Assembly (NCBI GenBank): GCA_937981665.1
Contig: CALJOJ010000021.1
Location: 1-64,000 of the forward strand
DNA length: 64,000 bases
Direction: 5' to 3'
Source of the DNA: an uncultured Rubritalea sp.
Lineage (GTDB): Bacteria > Verrucomicrobiota > Verrucomicrobiia > Verrucomicrobiales > Akkermansiaceae
The stretch's first letter is position 1, and every line of letters begins with the position of its first letter. A model generated the notes under the pieces. It was not told where the DNA came from. It saw only the letters and a list, made by a program, of their open reading frames with translations, and did no database searches. Of this stretch, positions 61,319 to 64,000 are shown piece by piece. The position numbers and the translations under genes are program-made.

Positions 61319-62971
61319 ATGTTTAAGTTATTCACTAAAAAAAATGGCAACTACAAAGACGATATTCTCTCGGGAATGACCGTTGCCTTACTTCTTGTTC
61401 CTGAGGCAATTGCCTTCTCATTCATCGCTGGGGTAAACCCAATGGTGGGCCTCTGGTCTGGAGTCTTCGTAGGACTCATCACCGCTATCTTCGGTGGCCG
61501 CCCAGGTATGATCTGTGGAGCTACTGGTGCGATCGCCCTCGTAGCAGCAGGTGCTTTTAAATATGGAAAAGAACAAGGCGCTGAAGGCATCGCTGATGGT
61601 TTATTCTCAGGTTACACAGCTTATGACATAGGCATGCAGTACTTAGTAGCAGCTCTCCTCTTTGCTGGTCTATTCCAGATCTTATTCGGGGTCTTTAAGC
61701 TAGGCAGACTCGTGCGTCTCATTCCGCATCCTGTCATGATGGGGTTTGTCAATGGTCTAGCCATCATGATAGCCCTCGGTCAGGGACTATTCTTCAAGCA
61801 GAAAACGGGGCTAGATAACACTGGCGACGTAGCCCTTAGCTGGCTAGGCAGCAGTCAAGTCGGCCTCATGGTCGGTCTCATTATTTTAACAATGGCAATC
61901 ATCCATTTCTTACCAAAATTCACCAAAGCTGTACCTGCTACACTCGTGGCTATTGTCACAGTATTCGCAATTGGGTTTATCATCCCTGGAATTCGTGACA
62001 TCAGTGACATCCTCCGCATGCTCAGCCCTGAAGACACAGTGAATATCAGCAGCAGCTTCCCTCCATTCAGTGACCTTTCACAGGTTCCATGGATGCAGCA
62101 AGAATTCTACATGGTCATCATCCCTATCTCGCTCACCATCGCACTCGTTGGCCTGCTCGAATCGCTCCTCACACTTCAGCTCATTGATGACATCACCGAG
62201 ACTCGTGGTAAAGGAAACCGTGAATGCATCGCCCAAGGTGCTGCAAACATCACTTCTGGAATGTTCGGAGGCATGGGAGGCTGTGCTACCATCGGTCAGT
62301 CACTCATCAACATGAAGAACGGCGGACGTGGCAGAACCTCTGGCATAGTAGGAGCTCTCACCCTACTAGCTCTTATCATGCTCGGAGCAGAAGTCCTTAT
62401 GGGGATTCCTGTAGCCGCTCTCGTTGGTGTCATGTTCATGATCGTCATCAGTACATTCGAGTGGTCTACCTTGAAGTCTATCGGGCGTATTCCACATTCA
62501 GAACTTCTCGTCGTACTTCTTGTCACAGCTGTCACGGTCGCTACGCACAACCTCGCGATTGGTGTTGGTGTCGGAGTCTTGCTCTCCGCGCTCATTTTCG
62601 CAGCTAAGAGCTCTACTCACATCCACCTCAAGACCGTGCAGGACTCAGAAGCTGACGACAGCAGGATCTACGCACCAGAAGGTCTCCTTTACTTCGGTTC
62701 AGTGGCTGACTTTAATGAGAGATTCACAGCCACATCTGATCGTAAAAATATCATCATCGACTGCGAGAAAATGCGTGTCGCTGACCTCTCAGGCATCGAA
62801 GCTCTCAACAGCATGGCTGAGAAGTACGAAAAAGCAGGCAAGAACCTCAAGCTTCGTCACCTCTCCGCTGAGTGCAGAGCAATGCTCACTAAAGCTGGAT
62901 CATTCGTCACAGTAGAAGTTCTACCTGATGACCCAGCCTACTCAGTAGCCAACCTCAGAGCAGAAATCTAG
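61319..62971 (+). CDS. SulP-family anion transporter with STAS domain
   Basis: A 550-residue inner-membrane transporter. It has the SulP features GMTVALLLVPEAIAFSFIAGVNPMVGLWS near the start, GGRPGMICGATGAIALV, PHPVMMGFVNGLAIMIALGQ, then FGGMGGCATIGQSLINMKNGGRGRTSG, and a cytosolic STAS domain (about 450-550) with IIDCEKMRVADLSGIEAL, including the phosphorylatable-type serine. The anion may be sulfate or bicarbonate. Structured sequence precedes it. No sulfate-assimilation or carbonic anhydrase gene is adjacent. Confidence 0.92.
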   Translation: MFKLFTKKNGNYKDDILSGMTVALLLVPEAIAFSFIAGVNPMVGLWSGVFVGLITAIFGGRPGMICGATGAIALVAAGAFKYGKEQGAEGIADGLFSGYTAYDIGMQYLVAALLFAGLFQILFGVFKLGRLVRLIPHPVMMGFVNGLAIMIALGQGLFFKQKTGLDNTGDVALSWLGSSQVGLMVGLIILTMAIIHFLPKFTKAVPATLVAIVTVFAIGFIIPGIRDISDILRMLSPEDTVNISSSFPPFSDLSQVPWMQQEFYMVIIPISLTIALVGLLESLLTLQLIDDITETRGKGNRECIAQGAANITSGMFGGMGGCATIGQSLINMKNGGRGRTSGIVGALTLLALIMLGAEVLMGIPVAALVGVMFMIVISTFEWSTLKSIGRIPHSELLVVLLVTAVTVATHNLAIGVGVGVLLSALIFAAKSSTHIHLKTVQDSEADDSRIYAPEGLLYFGSVADFNERFTATSDRKNIIIDCEKMRVADLSGIEALNSMAEKYEKAGKNLKLRHLSAECRAMLTKAGSFVTVEVLPDDPAYSVANLRAEI

Positions 62972-63112
62972 TTTCCCCTCTAGTCCCTCCCGGACTTAAA
63001 TCCCCATTGCGCTAATTATTTTACCTGCCGCCATTCTTTCCTCTTGTAGGAAGTGAGTTCTGACTGCTAATACTAGCTTTAGCTATACTAACCTAGCTAG
63101 TCAGAATTCATT

Positions 63113-63418
63113 ATGGAAAATAATCAACCAAGTCACGAAGACAACGAAACCTCCGGCGGATACAGAAAATCCAGTCTCCGCATTCTCTTCTCACTACTGA
63201 GCGTCTGGTTCATAGTCAGTTTTGGTTGTGGCATTCTTTTCAGAGAAACTCTTGATCAGTTCACGATAGGAACTGCCCCCCTCGGATTCTGGATGGCTCA
63301 GCAAGGTTCCATCATCTGCTTCGTCCTCATTCTCATCGCCTACGCTATTCTTATGGGCAGGCTCGATAAGAAATACGGTTACGATGAAGCACCTGCGAAC
63401 GGAGAGGAGACCAAGTAA
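63113..63418 (+). CDS. DUF4212 small subunit of a sodium:solute symporter
   Basis: A 101-residue membrane protein with two segments (about 25-45 and 64-82). The shape RKSSLRILFSLLSVWFIVSFGCGILFRETLDQ, then PLGFWMAQQGSIICFVLILIAYAILMGRLDKKYG is the DUF4212 family, always placed right before a large SSS-family symporter of the acetate/carboxylate type. The symporter ATG follows directly after its TAA. Together they probably form one two-component transporter. Confidence 0.93.
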   Translation: MENNQPSHEDNETSGGYRKSSLRILFSLLSVWFIVSFGCGILFRETLDQFTIGTAPLGFWMAQQGSIICFVLILIAYAILMGRLDKKYGYDEAPANGEETK

Positions 63419-64000
63419 ATGAACCAAAATATCTGGAACTACATCTTTATTGGCATCAGTTTTGCCATCTACATCGTCATCGCACTCAGATCTCGCGCAG
63501 GCTCTACTAAGGAATACTACACCGCTGGCGGTGGCGTTTCCCCACTCGCAAATGGCATGGCAACAGCAGCCGACTGGATGTCAGCGGCTACTTTTATTTC
63601 CATGGCAGGCCTCATCGCAAGTAAAGGCTACGATGGTGCTCAGTACCTCATGGGCTGGACCGGTGGATTCGTCCTCCTCACCATCCTTATGGTTCCTTAC
63701 CTAAGAAAATTTGGTAAAGCAACCGTACCTGACTTTGTCGGAGATCGCTATTATTCTAAGACAGCCCGTGGCGTCGCAGTAATCTGTGCCATCTTCATCT
63801 GCATGACCTACATCATGGGCCAGATGCGCGGTGTTGGTGTCGTTTTCTCTCAGCTTTTTGAAATTTCTATCACCAGTGGTGTCCTCATCGGTTCTGCGAT
63901 CGTATTCTTCTACGCTGGCCTCGGAGGAATGAAAGGCATCACCTACACTCAAGTCGCTCAGTACTGCGTGATGGCACTCGCCTACACCATTCCAGCTATC
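63419..64000 (+). CDS. Sodium:solute symporter (ActP-like), 5' part, cut by window edge
   Basis: 194 codons from ATG 63419 remain open at the window end. Membrane segments start at about 6-24, and typical SSS blocks are [52 protein letters not shown] and [20 protein letters not shown]. It fits the acetate/short carboxylate (VC_2705/ActP) group that pairs with DUF4212. Full members have about 550-600 residues, so two thirds lie outside the window. Its ATG directly abuts the DUF4212 stop. Confidence 0.93.
   Translation, partial: MNQNIWNYIFIGISFAIYIVIALRSRAGSTKEYYTAGGGVSPLANGMATAADWMSAATFISMAGLIASKGYDGAQYLMGWTGGFVLLTILMVPYLRKFGKATVPDFVGDRYYSKTARGVAVICAIFICMTYIMGQMRGVGVVFSQLFEISITSGVLIGSAIVFFYAGLGGMKGITYTQVAQYCVMALAYTIPAI

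Noticed and set aside
1-64000. CRISPR array or prophage
   Set aside because: No regularly spaced direct repeats of 24-40 bp with unique spacers, and no phage structural or lysis genes were seen.

Overview
The window is a chromosomal segment of a Gram-negative bacterium of the PVC superphylum, most probably Verrucomicrobia. The best single marker is the 51-residue 'small basic protein' at 39077-39232, a family confined to Chlamydiae, Verrucomicrobia and Planctomycetes. Lipid A genes (lpxA, lpxD, an lpxI-type gene), an LptF/LptG permease, a porin and several predicted lipoproteins show an outer membrane. The DUF1080 protein, the DUF3516 helicase and the BlaI/M56 pair also fit this group. Genus cannot be fixed from the sequence alone; a Rubritalea-like lineage is a guess. 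Two genome habits stand out. Almost no gene has a Shine-Dalgarno sequence before its start. The + strand is C-rich over G throughout, whatever the gene direction.

Left part (1-16 kb): the end of an IS110-type transposase, an M42 aminopeptidase, an AbrB-Doc toxin-antitoxin pair with a palindromic operator, a large DUF3516 helicase, and a DUF2237 gene whose 3' end is partly duplicated together with a REP-like palindromic repeat (three copies, two of them head to head). Next come a DUF2809 membrane protein, a DUF1080 hydrolase, an M3 oligopeptidase, an exported ClpP-like serine peptidase, an anchored hypothetical protein with a broken tandem copy, panE, a second M42 peptidase, a DUF2071 protein, dapF, and a 435-bp internally deleted insertion-sequence relic.

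Middle (16-38 kb): rex, lpxI, ruvB, an EboD-type dehydroquinate-synthase homologue, fabH, a DEVD-box RNA helicase, ruvC, a cytochrome b562-like protein and a porin. These are followed by a three-gene GldF/GldG/DUF4340 membrane set without its ATPase, sufS, lpxA, an RsuA-type pseudouridine synthase, argF, a small protein resembling an integrase arm domain, a membrane transglutaminase and a CAP-domain lipoprotein.

Right part (38-64 kb): a Bax-inhibitor-1 family protein, the small basic protein, an RluB-type pseudouridine synthase, a DUF900 lipoprotein hydrolase and queD. A metal ABC transporter (anchored protein, ATPase, permease, no binding protein) is followed by crcB. A BlaR1-type M56 protease and BlaI repressor lie divergent from an unknown lipoprotein across a 17-bp inverted repeat. 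Then come a methyltransferase, lpxD, fdhD-MOSC, an LptF/G permease, TrkH, Amt, a roadblock-like protein with a small partner, a metallophosphoesterase, an M48 protease, fmt, adk, a SulP transporter, and a DUF4212 protein with its sodium:solute symporter, which runs off the right edge.

Most of the window is housekeeping. The parts most worth a second look are the BlaI/M56/lipoprotein module, the lone EboD, the exported ClpP-like peptidase, the duplicated DUF2237/REP region, the IS relic, the lone integrase-arm-like protein, and an apparently over-represented, strand-biased heptamer (TCTAACA) across the whole window. No rRNA, tRNA, CRISPR array or prophage was seen.
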